64,000 nt of DNA from the NCBI RefSeq assembly GCF_010015445.1, contig NC_053115.1, forward strand, positions 1,972,732 to 2,036,731, written 5' to 3'. The notes under the pieces were generated by a model. The model searched no databases and had not been told where the DNA came from. It saw nothing but the letters and a program-made list of their open reading frames with translations. Source of the stretch: Perca fluviatilis. Lineage: Eukaryota; Chordata; Actinopteri; Perciformes; Percidae. Shown here in pieces: positions 23,531 to 34,842 of this stretch (position 1 is the first letter of the stretch; each line of letters opens with the position of its first letter). The position numbers and the translations under genes were made by a program.

Positions 23531-23719
23531 ACCTTTATACAAGGCACTAGTGGTGTAACGGACCATAGTTGATCCGTGGTCCGTACGGTCCGTGGTCCGT
23601 GCCACATGTATTTCATTACTTTTGGGTGATGTCTGAAGGTCTACCATGGACTCTGTAACATTTGTTGTGGAAATAATGCTTTGGTTACCTTGCTTCAAGC
23701 CATTCTAGCGTGGTATAGA

Positions 23720-24070
23720 AAGCCTGCAGGAAGACTCAGCTCGATTTGTGCCAGTTCTCATTAATATTCAACAAGCTAAGCTGTTTGACTCTGATTGGCT
23801 AACAGCTAGCCAATGAGAGCCTGGCTATCAGCATCCTTTACTCAGCGCAACTGGGCGAGCTCATGAATAGTAATGAGCTCAGGCAACACCACGTCAGACT
23901 GACCAGCTTTTGTGATTGGTCTGATTTCTCTGCTTATTTCTGTTCAGTGGCTAGAGCTGACAAAGGAGGCAGCAGTTCATTTTCACATTCACCACATAAC
24001 ACAAACACATATGGACCTAACACATTTCAAAAAATGCAAAAACGGTTTTGTGTGGCAGGGCACCTTTAAA
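23720..24070. repeat. Probable non-autonomous DNA transposon
   Basis: The right end GTGGCAGGGCACCTTTAAAG and the AT/GC pattern with TGATTGGCTAACAGCTAGCC resemble common fish MITEs ending in GGGCACCTTTAA. The left end was not defined. The frame at 23863 is probably non-functional. Confidence 0.3.
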
Positions 24071-24332
24071 GTAAGCTGATAAATCTCTATCGAGGGTTGC
24101 CATGAAAAGATACAGGCAATGCAATTTTCTGTTCACATGAACGGCGCATGTCAAAATCCGTTGTTAATATGGCACCAGTGCAGACTCTGTCTACCGGACA
24201 GAATAGCAACACAGATTTCGGCGCCTCATTTCGGTGCTGTCTGATGCTCCGAAACCGACGTTAGAGGCAACAGAAGCACTGCTGCATGTCACACTAGTTA
24301 ACACTAACGTTACACTTGGCAGCAGGTTGTAA

Positions 24333-24415
24333 CAAAATCTCAATTGAATTTCAATTGAAGTTTATTTTATTTATATTGTAAAATCAGGAGTAATCTCATA
24401 GCACTTTACAGATCA
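24333..24415 (-). mobile_element. LINE 3' tail, minus strand
   Basis: CAATTGAATTTCAATTGAAG then TATAGCACTTTACAGATC-like sequence is the reverse complement of a tail of the 22660-22895 type (CTGTAAAGTGCTATGAG...). Only the last 80 bp are present. Confidence 0.5.
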
Positions 24416-24419
24416 GCCT

Positions 24420-24900
24420 GGTCTGACAGAACTCCGTGAAATGATCACGATCTGTTAACAGCTCATTCCGTGGTGGTGGCCACCACCAATGTAAAGTCAA
24501 TGAGAAGATGAGGTAGCATTAGGAGCGACGAAGGTAGAGAATAGTATGAAAGCACGAAAATCTGCATGGTGGGTTGGTTGGGGGGGAGGATGGGTCAAAC
24601 AACAGGACTTTCACCCAGGAGACCAGGGATCATGTCCCACGTGTCACATTTCCTAAACCCAACTGTTCCGTTCTTCTTTATCTAAACCCAACTGTCCTGT
24701 TTTTCTTTATCTAAACCCAACTGTCCTGTTTTTCTTTATCTAAACCCAACTGTCCCGTTTTTCTTTACCTAAACCCAACCGTCCCGTTGTTGTCCTGCAT
24801 GTCATGGAAACCACCCACAACCTTTTCCGTAACTTAAGGGTCCGTGTTCATTTCACGGAATTCTTCCGTGGGCCCATCACAGAATCTTTTGCGATTCCGT
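24420..24900. repeat. Dispersed repeat with 29-bp minisatellite
   Basis: Short inverted segments CTCCGTGAAATGATCACG and CGTGTTCATTTCACGGAATT bound the block. At 24652-24790 a 29-bp unit (TCTAAACCCAACTGTCCTGT plus TTTTCTTTA) is repeated about four and a half times. Shared words with 13220-13740 show the family is dispersed, and that copy has only one unit. Confidence 0.6.
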
Positions 24901-24945
24901 GAAACTGACACAGATTTTGATTTAAGGGGCTGTGCTCATTATGGA

Positions 24946-25020
24946 GGAAACCGTTGCAGAGAGTTCGTATTTTACTGATTTAGATCCAGTTTCAAGACAT
25001 AGATACAAGGAGTTAATTAA
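24946..25020 (+). pseudogene. Possible upstream exon of the SWIM/YqaJ gene
   Basis: ATG at 24946 opens MEETVAESSYFTDLDPVSRH and continues RYKELINR. The acidic, SDLDP-like start fits N-termini of fish SWIM/YqaJ proteins as I remember them, and it lies 400 bp upstream of their recognisable exons on the same strand. The frame ends at 25054. The link is inference. Confidence 0.3.
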
Positions 25021-25810
25021 CAGATGTAGAGTCTTCTATCAATTCCTACATTAGGCCAGTACAGTGGGATTAGGGGAGAATTTGCTTGGACGTGTGTTCT
25101 GCGTGCCAATAATCAATGTCCACAATTTGTCTGCATTTCGGTGCTGTGACCCATTTATTTCCCATAACGGCCTGCTTACCGTCGCACAAGCATACAGTCC
25201 ATTTCATTTCATTTCTGGCTTAGTTCCATCCATTTTCCTTGTCAAAAACTTAAACACTGACACGACTGACACTACAAACACGGTGAAAAGCTGTCTGCTT
25301 TCCCCATTTTCCACACACCTGTGTACCTGTGGCTGATTACCTTTATGCCTTCCCAAAGCAATGCTCCACCCAGTGCTCAAACATAAAACTGCACATTAAT
25401 TGACATAACCAACATGGTAGCCTATACAAACAAAACAAAGTGGTGTAATGGCTCCAACAACAGATATGTTGGACGTGACCCGTACCTCATGAAGATGAGT
25501 GAGTTTTAGGTAGAACTTAAAGATTTGCCGACAGTCGAGGCTGTTGACATCACCAACGATCTGGTCCTTCAGACATCGTACTACACCAGACAGCAAATGA
25601 AGGCCTATAAAAGTCTGGAGGCATACAACTTTTTTGTCAGTGGGTGGGTCCACAACCTCGGTACCAAACGGCTCCAAGATGATCATCGTTTGGTCTTCCC
25701 CAGGGTGAGTGTTTGTTCTTATATTGTTTTATGTGTTAAGATGCTAGCAGTAGCGGCTATAATGTCAACAAACATGCAACACAACGTAACGACAACGTTA
25801 GCCGTTAGAT

Positions 25811-26379
25811 CAGGGGTCACCAACCTTTTCTAAACTGAGAGCTACTTCGTGGGTATTGAGTCATACGAAGGGCTACCAGTTTGATACACTCTTCTGAATA
25901 ACATATGTGCTCAGTTTGCCTTTAGTTATAAATGATTAATGATTAGTGATAGTTATATATGATTATTAATGATTAATGATAGTTATATATGATTATTAAT
26001 GATTAATGATACTCATCTATGTGGATACACTGATCATGTTAATGATTTCTCACAATAATTATCAACAATGACTTAGCAAGGTGGGAAACAGTTAATATCA
26101 ATATTCAATTTAAATTTTTAGAACAGGCCTGACGGCTACTCATGTGGTCCTTGGGGGCTACCTGGTGCCCACGGGCACCATGTTGGTGACCAGGCTTCAA
26201 AATTAACATTTTCGTCTATCAGCCAAATGGCTAATGAATGTTCAAATATTACCAGCCATTCAATAGATTACCACTGGGTTTTTGGCTGGTGAGTGAAGCA
26301 AATCTACCAGCCACTTGCATATTTCACCAGCATTTGGCTGGTAAACGGTGCTAATTTAGAACCCTGTTGGTGACCCCTG
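25811..26379. mobile_element. Outer hAT MITE in the pseudogene intron
   Basis: Ends CAGGGGTCACCAACC and GTTGGTGACCCCTG are inverted repeats of the familiar fish hAT type. Flanks CGTTAGAT (25803-25810) and CGTTAGAC (26380-26387) are an 8-bp target duplication with one change. A second hAT element (26191-26366) is inserted near its right end. The interior includes a duplicated TATATATGATTATTAATGAT segment (about 25948-26010). Confidence 0.9.
26191..26366. mobile_element. Inner hAT MITE, 176 bp, nested
   Basis: Ends CAGGCTTCAAAATTAAC and GCTAATTTAGAACCCTG are inverted. The flanking 8 bp TTGGTGAC is perfectly duplicated at 26183-26190 and 26367-26374, and is part of the outer element's terminal repeat. 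The body contains repeated ACCAGCCA and TTTGGCTGGT words. Confidence 0.92.
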
Positions 26380-26784
26380 CGTTAGACTGACAGTTGTTTA
26401 TGTTTCAAGGAAAACCACTCTCAGAGATCAAGCGAAACACCTCTGAACACCTGGATTATTGCGGAGGATGGAGAAGTCATTGCAGCTCATTGCAATTGCA
26501 TGGCAGGGTAAGTAAGGCATAAAAAATGTCTTTGGTTCTGGTTGGTTGTCAGTTGAGGTCATGGGTTGGTAGGGAATTTATTTTATTATTATTTTTTTCC
26601 CAGTGGCAGCAAGGGATAGGTAGGATTTAATATATGTGTGTGTATGTAAAAAAATGTAATTTTTTATTCTATTCACAGAGTCATTCTCATTTAGGGGCAG
26701 TTCTTTTTTCCATTGAAGCTGGGGTAAAGATGCAAGATACAGCTTCCTGCACAACAGATCAGTGCAAGTGGCTGATGCCATCAC

Positions 26785-27483
26785 CAGTGTTGGGAAAGTT
26801 CACTTTCTACATGAACTAGTTCAAAGTTCAGTTCACAAATTTTAAAATGAACTAGTTCAGTTCATAGTTCATACTTCAACATTTTGAACTAAGTTCACAG
26901 TTCCAAAAATGATCCAGTTCATAGTTGTTTTTTTCCATATGTTGCCGCAGCTATTATTTTTCAAAATTATTGTCACAACCAATATAGAACCACAGACAGC
27001 AATTATTTTATCAGTTTTAACACTGAAACTATGCGTCTGATTTCATCTTCATATCCGATCAGTCCAACGTGCCGTTTCAGGTTTGCTGTGGATGGGACTG
27101 AAAGCCGGCGGGCAAAGTTTGAACAGAAATGTCAGATTTTTCCATCCTCACCGACCTCGTCATAAAACTGGTTTAAATGATCATATGAAGCCTCCCCACT
27201 GCTTTTTGTGAGACACTGGTGGCTGGTGTTGCCAGATTGGGTGTTTTCTCCGCTACATATGAAGGCCTGTTTACGGTGTGTTTTAGCCCTGGTTTTGGCC
27301 TGGAAGGCTCTATAGAAATCTGGCACCCTATTGGACGAAGTTAAACTGAGAGAGCGTGACGTTCACAGACACCAGAATGAAGGAGTTCACGGTAACGTTC
27401 ATCAGGCAGTAATATCACGTTCATACAAAATATGAACGAGTTCATGAACTATCGTTCAATGAACGCGTTCAGGCACAACACTG
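26785..27483. mobile_element. hAT element inserted in an exon
   Basis: Ends CAGTGTTGGGAAAGTTCA and AGGCACAACACTG are inverted. The 8-bp flanks GCCATCAC (26777-26784) and GTCATCAC (27484-27491) are a target duplication with one change. The subterminal regions are packed with AGTTCA/TGAACT words. A minus-strand frame (27132-27326) with NTQSGNTSHQCLTKSSGEAS may be a transposase N-terminal remnant. Removing the element restores the pseudogene's exon C frame (WLMPS-H-VKK). Confidence 0.9.
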
Positions 27484-28257
27484 GTCATCACATGTAAAAA
27501 AGGTAGGGTGACACGTACACAGCAAACCAAATGTGCGACAGAGAATGTTATTTTTGGGACACTGTGTAACAGTAGGTTAAATTATGATGTTAATAAATTT
27601 ATGTTTATATTGTGCTCCTTTGGTTATGTCTTTGCTCTGGTTAATTAATCAGGACACAATATACAGGAGACAAGTAGATTTCTTGTCTTCGTCTAAATTT
27701 CATCTTCTTTGAGGGGATTTTCATTATATTACATCATACCTAATGTTGGGGATTATTAAAATATTTCTATTCTATTCTATGTTCTGCATAAATCTGTGTA
27801 GCTTGTGACATTGTGGTCAGTCACAATTTCCCTGTTGGGCAAAGAGGAGCTCAGACAGCAAAGACCCACATAAACACAGTTTGGCATCTCAATCCTGTGA
27901 TGATAGCCTTACCTGTTTTATCTAGCTTCCTAAAACTGTTCTTGAATACAGAACACCAGAGACTCTGCAGCAACCCCGCCAAGGAGCTTGAAGAGCTACG
28001 CCAAGAGCTCACCTTGTCCCAGGTCCAGGCTGTAGAGAGGGCAACTCGAAGTCAGAATGCAAGCAAGATTTGGTTTAGGCAAAGAGCTGGATGCATAACT
28101 GCCTCTAAGCTGAAAAAAAGTTCTTAAGACCAACCCCCACTAACCATCCAAGAGCTTGATCAATGTCATATGCTACCCAGAAGCATAAAGGTTCACCACA
28201 GACGCTACAAGGTATTTAGGGTTTGAATTAAGGTAAGGCAGAGGTAAGATTTGGGGT

Positions 28258-28613
28258 ATGAGGCTGTCCACGTTAAGAACTGTAACTAAAAAAGTGTTCT
28301 ATGAAGTGGGAGGAGAGTCCATACCACAACTATAAAGCTGTGGCCCATACTCTGGAATTCAGATAGAAAGCAGGTTTAAGGAGTCTCCCCCTGCTGGAAT
28401 TATATTATTTAAATAATAATAATATTTTTCTCATACTGCCCATGGCTGCTGCACCTGTATTCACCCTTTGTATGAGATGCTTTGTTGGAGCACCTGTCTC
28501 TTTAAGACCCCCTCCCAAAAAAGCCCAGTCTGCTTTGATTGGTCACAGCATGTCCGTGAGTCTCTGATTGTCCGCTGTTGGAATCTCCTTTGCTGTTTCA
28601 CTCTGGAGCTTAA
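28258..28613. repeat. Diverged MITE fragments
   Basis: TGTCCACGTTAAGAACTGTA and GTCCATACCACAACTATAAAG resemble 48365-48500 (TCCACACCAAGAACGATAAC, CCACACCACAACTATAACG), a GAACGATAAC-type MITE. The rest (28400-28600) is unassigned. Confidence 0.4.
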
Positions 28614-29187
28614 AGTCGCTGACACACTAACCCGATAATCGGCCGTTGGACAGTCTGGCGAGGTCGGTGACTTGAGTCTGTTCGGTGTGTCCCGTGTCGT
28701 CGTCAGTCTGGAGGACTGTCAGCCTTCATTTTGGCCGACCTGACATGTTCAGTCGGAGACAGGGCAGTTGGGACTCACCTGGAAATGGCAAGCGGGATGA
28801 GCGTGACTAGAGTCTCTCAAAATCTGACAAAAATCTGTTAAACTGACCTTTGTTGATCTGACAGATTCAGCAACTGCACGGCCTATTTCTCTCTTAAAAT
28901 GTTTTCAGAAACACGTTTCGGTGAACTATTTTAGTACAATATGAGATCGGATTCTGAACGAGCTGCCATGACGAGAAACCAGACCCACGTGATGCGTTCA
29001 TCCAATCAGCTGCCTGTTTTCATCTTTGGGCAACAATAAAGATTAGCGCCGCCTGCTGTTATGGAGACGTATTACGTCTTGTCTCTTCGGTGTGTTCTGA
29101 GGAACTTTTTGGACCAAGTCGGGGAGAATGATCAGTCCGACTGGCTTTTCTGCCGATGGTCGGCCGTCTGGTTGGTGTGTAACTGCC
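28614..29187 (-). mobile_element. TIR repeat family A, minus copy
   Basis: Reverse-complement relative of 23037-23530, opening GACACACTAACCCGATAATC and ending CGGCCGTCTGGTTGGTGTGT. It is about 80 bp longer because of an extra segment near 28690-28790. Confidence 0.65.
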
Positions 29188-29568
29188 ATAAGACTGACTG
29201 CAGCGAAGTATATAGCAGGACTTTGTACTGTGAAAAATCACCAATGAAGGCTTCTAAACCAAATCTTACGCAACTGGACATGTCCCAGCAGTAATGTGAC
29301 CTGAAATTGGGTAGAAATTACCAACATTGGCCGCCAAGATTATAGCTATCTGTTAAAACTGGACTGCCGTTCATAACAGTTTGAAATCTGAACTTTTAGC
29401 TCACGGGTATTTCCCTAAAATACATTTACCTCATTATTTGAATTTGTTTAACATGAAAAGCTGGCATTATAACATTATAGATATGACAGAAAATATGGAA
29501 AAGCATAATAGGTCCACTTCAAAATACAAAGAAAATGAGTGCAATTTGAGCTAGATTGTATGTTGCCA

Positions 29569-30010
29569 TTAGCCTGACAAGCCAGCCCCACATCCAGATG
29601 TTGGACCTGGGAACTCACCATTGGCTGGGCTCAATCCGAGGGGCGGGACAAATGGTTGTCTTTCAAATTCCCTCTGCACCAATAGGATAGCGCTACAACC
29701 AACCAGAGCAACGCTAGTTGATAAACTAAACTTTAAACTCCGAACACATCTTCCTTTTTTAAGAATGAATTCAGTGTCGTTCTTTGTTCTTTTCTCAAAG
29801 AAAAGCTGAACTCCAAGTCTTCAGAAGACCGCTGTTCACCAGCAGCAGCAGCAGCAGCAGCCATAAGCCCCGCCCACCCACTCTATACACGATGTGATTG
29901 GCCCGACCAGAGTTTGGTTTTTACAGCTCGCAAGCCAACGGAGAGTTGCTAGACGACCCTGGCTGCAAATTACATTTGCTGCTGCTAGGGTGGTCTAGAT
30001 TTCTAGGCTA
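29569..30010 (-). mobile_element. hAT MITE, 442 bp, 8-bp target duplication
   Basis: Ends TTAGCCTGACAAGCC and TTTCTAGGCTA are inverted repeats. TGTTGCCA is duplicated at 29561-29568 and 30011-30018. The minus strand retains the opening of the frame found at 1301 (GEQRS, EDLEFS), so the MITE is an internal deletion product of that element. The CAGCAG run at 29838 encodes the Ala/Gln-like start and varies in length between copies. Confidence 0.9.
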
Positions 30011-30269
30011 TGTTGCCAATGCTTTGTGCAATTTTGACAAACCCTGCAATCATACTGTAGCTCCTGCTCCTATTGTGTGGCAAGGGCTCCTTTTGAATGT
30101 TGAGAAACTGTGATACTCTCCTCTTCATTACCTTACCAGTAGCGCTTTTGGTGTCTCATCTGTCTGTCAATCAGACTCTACCAATTATTTGAACACACAA
30201 ACCACTATCAAATTATAAAAAATCTAACTATTAATGCACTTTTTCATCCTCACTGCTCATTATTACATA

Positions 30270-31465
30270 TATTTTTTCATTCATTCAACCTTTATTTAAT
30301 CTTGCAGAATCATTGAGGTCATGCCCTCATTTTAAATGATGTCGAGGGTACAAATAAAACAATAAATACACATAAAAAAATAATCACAGAGAAAACAAAC
30401 AACAGGACATCAAAAGAGCAGTTAAAAGCAGTTACATTCAACAGCAGAGTAGTTTGCAATCATGTGTGAACCACAGCAGTAAAGTAAAGTAAAAGCAGTT
30501 ACCCCAAATTTAATGTTTGCACGTTGGGACACATCAAGCATTAGCCAAAAACTTGAACGAGTGAAATAATGACTATGAGACCAATTTAATAAGGATGTGA
30601 TATATGATGGCAAGTTGCTATTAATGGCTTTATAAATAAACAGAAACCAATGCCTGTCACGTCTTACTGTTACCGTACTGAAATGCCCACCCAACCTTTT
30701 CTTTTCATACAACATGCAATGATGAGTAGAATAATATCACCGGTGATAACCTAAATCTAGGGGTTTAAGAGTGAAGGCAGATGCCCGTCTGTAGATAATA
30801 TTAAATAATCCGAGACAGACAGGAAGATTGCCTCAATTATCTGCTTCCTACAAAGCAGAGGAAGTTTAGCTGATTATTAATTAATGAGTTAGGTAATAGA
30901 ATGGAAATTGGCTGAAAGTTATTAAGATAATTTTTATCACCACCCTTGTGCAGATTTCCTGACCTGAGGGATAAATCAAATAGAAATGGAGAGATTAAAA
31001 AAAAAAAGACATGTAATTTGTTAAGCACGAAATTAAAGAGAGCTTTAAAAAAAGACAATTGTCTAGTTTATCCTTCCCGAGTTGCTTTCCTGCAATCGAT
31101 AGCTTGAAGTGCCTCCTTAAAAACAGAGTAAGTGAAGGCCTGTAGAGTGAACTGAGAGGTACAGTTAAAGGAGGACACATGAGCCAAAAGTTTACTACTA
31201 AGAGTAGATCACACCATATCAAACTGATTCCCATCAGCAGCAAAATGTGTGTTGAAAGCATGGCAAATCACTGATGGCTTTTTGTTATTAAGAAGTCATT
31301 AAAAGTAGCATAACAAGGGATAGAAAGAGAGGATTTGTTTGAATTCAGGACTCCCAGAGCGTTAAAAAGGGACACCAAGCGGTCCTGACCAAGCTAATGG
31401 TGACCGTTACCATGTGAATAGATGATAACGGCATCACTGAACCTACTAATAGGTGTAGCAGGCCC
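30270..31465 (-). mobile_element. Degenerate LINE, reverse transcriptase part
   Basis: Reading the minus strand, 30995-31261 keeps FKLSIAGKQLGKDKLDN, and 30837-31058 keeps LHKGGDKNYLNNFQPISIL, the fingers motif of non-LTR reverse transcriptases. 30422-30715 keeps IYKAINSNLPSYITSLL and the TRSS..L C-terminal end. The active-site FADD box is missing, so the middle is deleted. The 3' tail (CATTCAACCTTTATTTAATC) is at 30283. Confidence 0.75.
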
Positions 31466-31471
31466 CTTCTA

Positions 31472-31472
31472 G

Positions 31473-31532
<60 letters not shown>
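31472..31532. repeat. (GATA)n microsatellite
   Basis: About 15 GATA units that adjoin ACTTTATTGATCCCAAGGGG. They form the 3' tail of the retroelement that follows on the minus strand. Confidence 0.95.
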
Positions 31533-31533
<1 letters not shown>

Positions 31534-32490
31534 CTTTATTGATCCCAAGGGGAAATTCAAGGTCATACACATACATCATAAACAGGATGATAAAATAACA
31601 AATCCACATGAATAATATGGACAATAAAAGAAGAGATACTAAAAAAGAAATCCACATGAATGTACTCAGGGAAGTATAAGCATGAGAGGCCTGCAGTGAC
31701 AGGGCAGGGACTGACCCTGTGATTCAGTCTGCATGGTAAGGTGCTCTATGAATGTCATGTGTGTCATGGTGGTAGTGCAAATAAGTCCAATAGTGCCAGG
31801 ATATGTAGACATAGTAATACAAAAACTAGTGCTGTCAAAAGATTAAAATATTTAATCATGATTAATCGCGTTAATAGTTAACTCGCAATTAATCAACATT
31901 TTTATCTATTCTAAATGTCCCTTGATTTCTTTTGGTCCCATTATTTTTTCTCATTTTAATGCTCTTATCAACATGGAAAAGTGGATCGGCTTGCTTTGTG
32001 CTTTTGTCGCCTGGCTTTGACGGGGGGGGGGGGGCAGAATTGGTATCAGCTGTGTGCTCGGCCATCAGCTGTGTGCTTGGCCATCAAGTGGTATTTCAGG
32101 ATGTACTGCGATACGATAGCTCATAGCGTCCATTTCGGCGTCCCGCACTCGCCATCCACTCAAAACGTAACGTTAGCCTGCTACTCTTTGGCCAAACAAG
32201 TGCGTGCGCCGTGCCTGTTGTTGTGTTTCCAGTCTAGCTAGATCCAGTGTGCTGTTGTAGTTTTTCTAACGTTACTAGTTGTTGCAACAGCATGTGAAAG
32301 AACTACAAAGTTTGCTAGGCCAAAAGTCTTGTACGCCATTAAAATGGGTTTGCGTTAACGCCGTTAATAACGTGTTTAACTGACAGCACTAACAAAAACT
32401 ATATAGCAGTGCAAGGATAAAGTTAAAGACAGCATTAAATATGGGCATTATAAGGGAATAAAGTGGACAACCCATATCTATCTCAAGGCT
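31533..32490 (-). mobile_element. LINE 3' UTR with a hAT element inside
   Basis: ACTTTATTGATCCCAAGGGG, then AAATTCAAGG, is the end of a fish non-LTR family like those at 42100 and 44303. Sequence continues to 31826 and resumes at 32400 (TATATAGCAGTGCAAGGATA) after the hAT insertion. No coding part is recognisable. Confidence 0.6.
31827..32391. mobile_element. hAT MITE, 565 bp, perfect 8-bp target duplication
   Basis: Ends TAGTGCTGTCAAAAGATTAA and TTTAACTGACAGCACTA are inverted. ACAAAAAC occurs at 31819-31826 and 32392-32399. Subterminal TTAATCGCGTTAATAG and GCGTTAACGCCGTTAATAAC repeats are typical of this hAT type. A run of ten or more G at about 32023-32034 interrupts the interior. Confidence 0.92.
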
Positions 32491-32611
32491 GGTAACCACT
32501 GATAATGGAATGGGCATTATCAGTGTTATCAGTGATAACATTCAAAGAGTGTGGACTCTCCACTATTCACAAACACCTGACATTATTCTGTTTTCTGTTG
32601 ATGTTTTGAGA

Positions 32612-32668
32612 TTAAAAAGTGTACTCACCCAGTATGTAAAGTACATGCTGGGTGAGTACACTTTTTAA
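32612..32668. other. Near-perfect hairpin, 27-bp stem
   Basis: TTAAAAAGTGTACTCACCCA (32612-32631) continues GTATGTA and pairs with TACATGCTGGGTGAGTACAC followed by TTTTTAA (32642-32668). There is one T/C difference between arms, which would be a G-U pair in RNA, and a 3-nt loop. It could be the remnant of a palindromic element. Confidence 0.85.
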
Positions 32669-32689
32669 ATCGGCTCTAAAACTGATTCT

Positions 32690-34840
32690 TGTGTTTTTCA
32701 CTGCATGGGTCCGTTTTTTTCAGCAGCAGAGCCCATGACGTGGATTTATTATTTATGAGTTATGAGCCAGTTTTTTCTTTCTTTCTTAATACAGATGTGT
32801 GTCGAAGCATTATGTGCATGCGCATTATTCAAATACTTCATTCAGACAACTGTATCATATATGCAAACAAAGACATTTTCACATTGTGTTTGAAACCCCA
32901 AACATGATTGATATAAAATGTTAGACTTATTTACAACCATCACATATGTTTGGCTTGATGTTTATTTCCACATCAAACTGAAAACTTCAAACGCTGAAGA
33001 GCGAACTGGCAGCAGTAGATGCTGACTGAGAGTCAGAAGAGACAAAAACCCAGTCGGACAGACTCAGCAGGCAGCAGCCAAACACTTTCCCAAGAGCTTT
33101 GCGGAATAACTGACATCTTAATTGCTGTTTATGACTTCATTTTGAAAAGTTGCAGCACACCATAGAAATTAAACAACAGATGGTTTCCCCCCAAGCTGTG
33201 TGATCGATCAGACAGGATGTTTTTTGCTGCGATTTGTGGAAAAAACTGTTTTTATCATGCACAGCAAAACAAAACATGCAAGAATTAAATCCAATACCAT
33301 TTTAGTAATACTAGTTCTGAGCAGCTTAGCATTGCCCATTACAACCATTCCCTAGGAAACACGTGTTCATTCCACCGGGGTGTTTTAATCCAAACCACGA
33401 CCTTTTTCCTAAACTTAACGAGTTGTTTTGTTGCCTACATTTAACTGTCATCGCCGCATGACACTCACTTTGGCTTAACTATACACCACGGCCCCTGAAA
33501 GCACCGTCGTCTGGCGGTGCGTGTAGCCAGCTCACAGTCACCTATTGGCGGCTAAACACAGCTACCAACTGCCGCTTATGCATCAGAGCTCTGTAGCCGC
33601 TAAACACAACTAGCACCTGCCGTTCGGATTTTATCGTTTTAACTCACTGTAGACTGTTCACGTTACTTAGTTTGAAATACTTCTATTTTAGGTATATAAT
33701 ATATGGTTTATTGGTGAAGTAGCATTGATCACTTTGAGGGGGGGATACATTTTGTCCCCAATTCAGCAGAGGCAGGGACATGTAGACCAGAAAGGGGGAA
33801 ATCCCACACCCCCCAACCTGGAAAATTGCACACTGGTTCCTTGCTCCCCAGAAAACATATCGTATTGGTTTATTGGTTGTAATTGACATCGTAACTTTTC
33901 TTTTATGGAGTTGTCTGCATAATCTTTACCAGTAGGATAGCTTGACTAAAGCCAACAATTATATAAATGTGTTCAGTATCACATGAATATAAAAAAATAT
34001 TCAAAATAAAATGCTATTAGAACACAAAACTTTATATAATTTGTTAATCATGATAGAACCAGATGCTGACCTTTCATACATACCACATGTGGAGATCATA
34101 AACATAATTGTGTTAGTTTTACAGAATTAGACCAAGGCTAAAAGCCTAAAGTCTAAGTGATCATGGTCAATTTGACAAAAATATGAAGGAAAACAAATCC
34201 ATAGCCATGCTGACAGCTTTGTTAGGCTGTAATTAGTCACCGCTGTGCTTTGAGCTAAATGCTAATATCAGCACGCTCACAATGACAACACTTACAGTAC
34301 ATGCTGAGCATAATATATAATATCTTAGTTTAACATGTTATCACAGCCAAGATACATTGCCTTTAGTATTCGGTAATACATGTTGACGAGATATTTAACT
34401 AAAAAGCAGAACTAATAATACATAATTGCTGCACTATACCTATTATCTACAAATGGAAACATAGCAGTCTGATGGGCCTCCAAACAGACACAAACACACA
34501 AGAACAAGAAACTAATTCCATGGACCATTAACTATTTGGACAACTGCTGGAATATTGAGTTGGTTCTGCTGAATGATTATTTTGGTCAGTCAAGTCTAAT
34601 TCATGAACAAATCACCAACAAACTGTTATTACATACTATGCAAAAATGACCAAATGCTTAACTATCTTGGATGGTTTACTCAGGGAATCAGAGGGTGTCC
34701 TGCTGTGTTTATTCCCAACTTAAATAAATAATTTGGTGTCTTTATATTCTGATTGATTAAACAAAACAATGTATTTCTAATTGTATTTTCAGCTCCTTTA
34801 CTCACTCCTTAAGACGTTTTGTGATATATACAGTATATTT
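32690..34840. other. Unassigned interval
   Basis: No gene found. 33330-33620 contains TTTCCTAAACTTAACGAG and CGGCTAAACACAGCTA repeats that recall the 13220/24420 family. The remainder is AT-rich and featureless. Confidence 0.35.
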
Positions 34841-34842
34841 GC

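Larger units (their letters stand above)
25411..28211 (+). pseudogene. SWIM zinc finger / YqaJ-nuclease gene, degenerate and transposon-riddled
   Basis: Four exon-like blocks share one strand and order. Exon A (25411-25704) encodes RDPYLMKMSEF, an in-frame TAG at 25508, then VDITNDLVLQTSYYTRQQMK and SLEAYNFFVSGWVHNLGTKR, with donor GTGAGT. Exon B (26410-26507) gives [19 protein letters not shown], the CxC half of a SWIM finger, with donor GTAAGT. Exon C (26681-27502) gives GHSHLGAVLFSIEAGVKMQD and CKWLMPS, with a hAT element inside and donor GTAGGG. Exon D (about 27926-28211) gives LTLSQVQAVERATRSQNASK and IWFRQRAGCITASKLK, the start of a YqaJ exonuclease-like domain. After it, the frame shifts in an A-run and meets two stops while still encoding SLINVICYPEA and RFTTDATR. 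The expected third SWIM Cys reads His. The host-gene or element-borne origin of this family is not settled by this sequence. Confidence 0.75.

Noticed and set aside
23863..24069. Small gene ending at 24069
   Set aside because: Lies within a MITE-like block and has no recognisable motif; the final GRAGHL part is the element's GGGCACCTTTAA end read as protein.
32612..32668. MicroRNA precursor
   Set aside because: The stem is too perfect and the 3-nt loop too small for a usual precursor; kept only as a structural curiosity.
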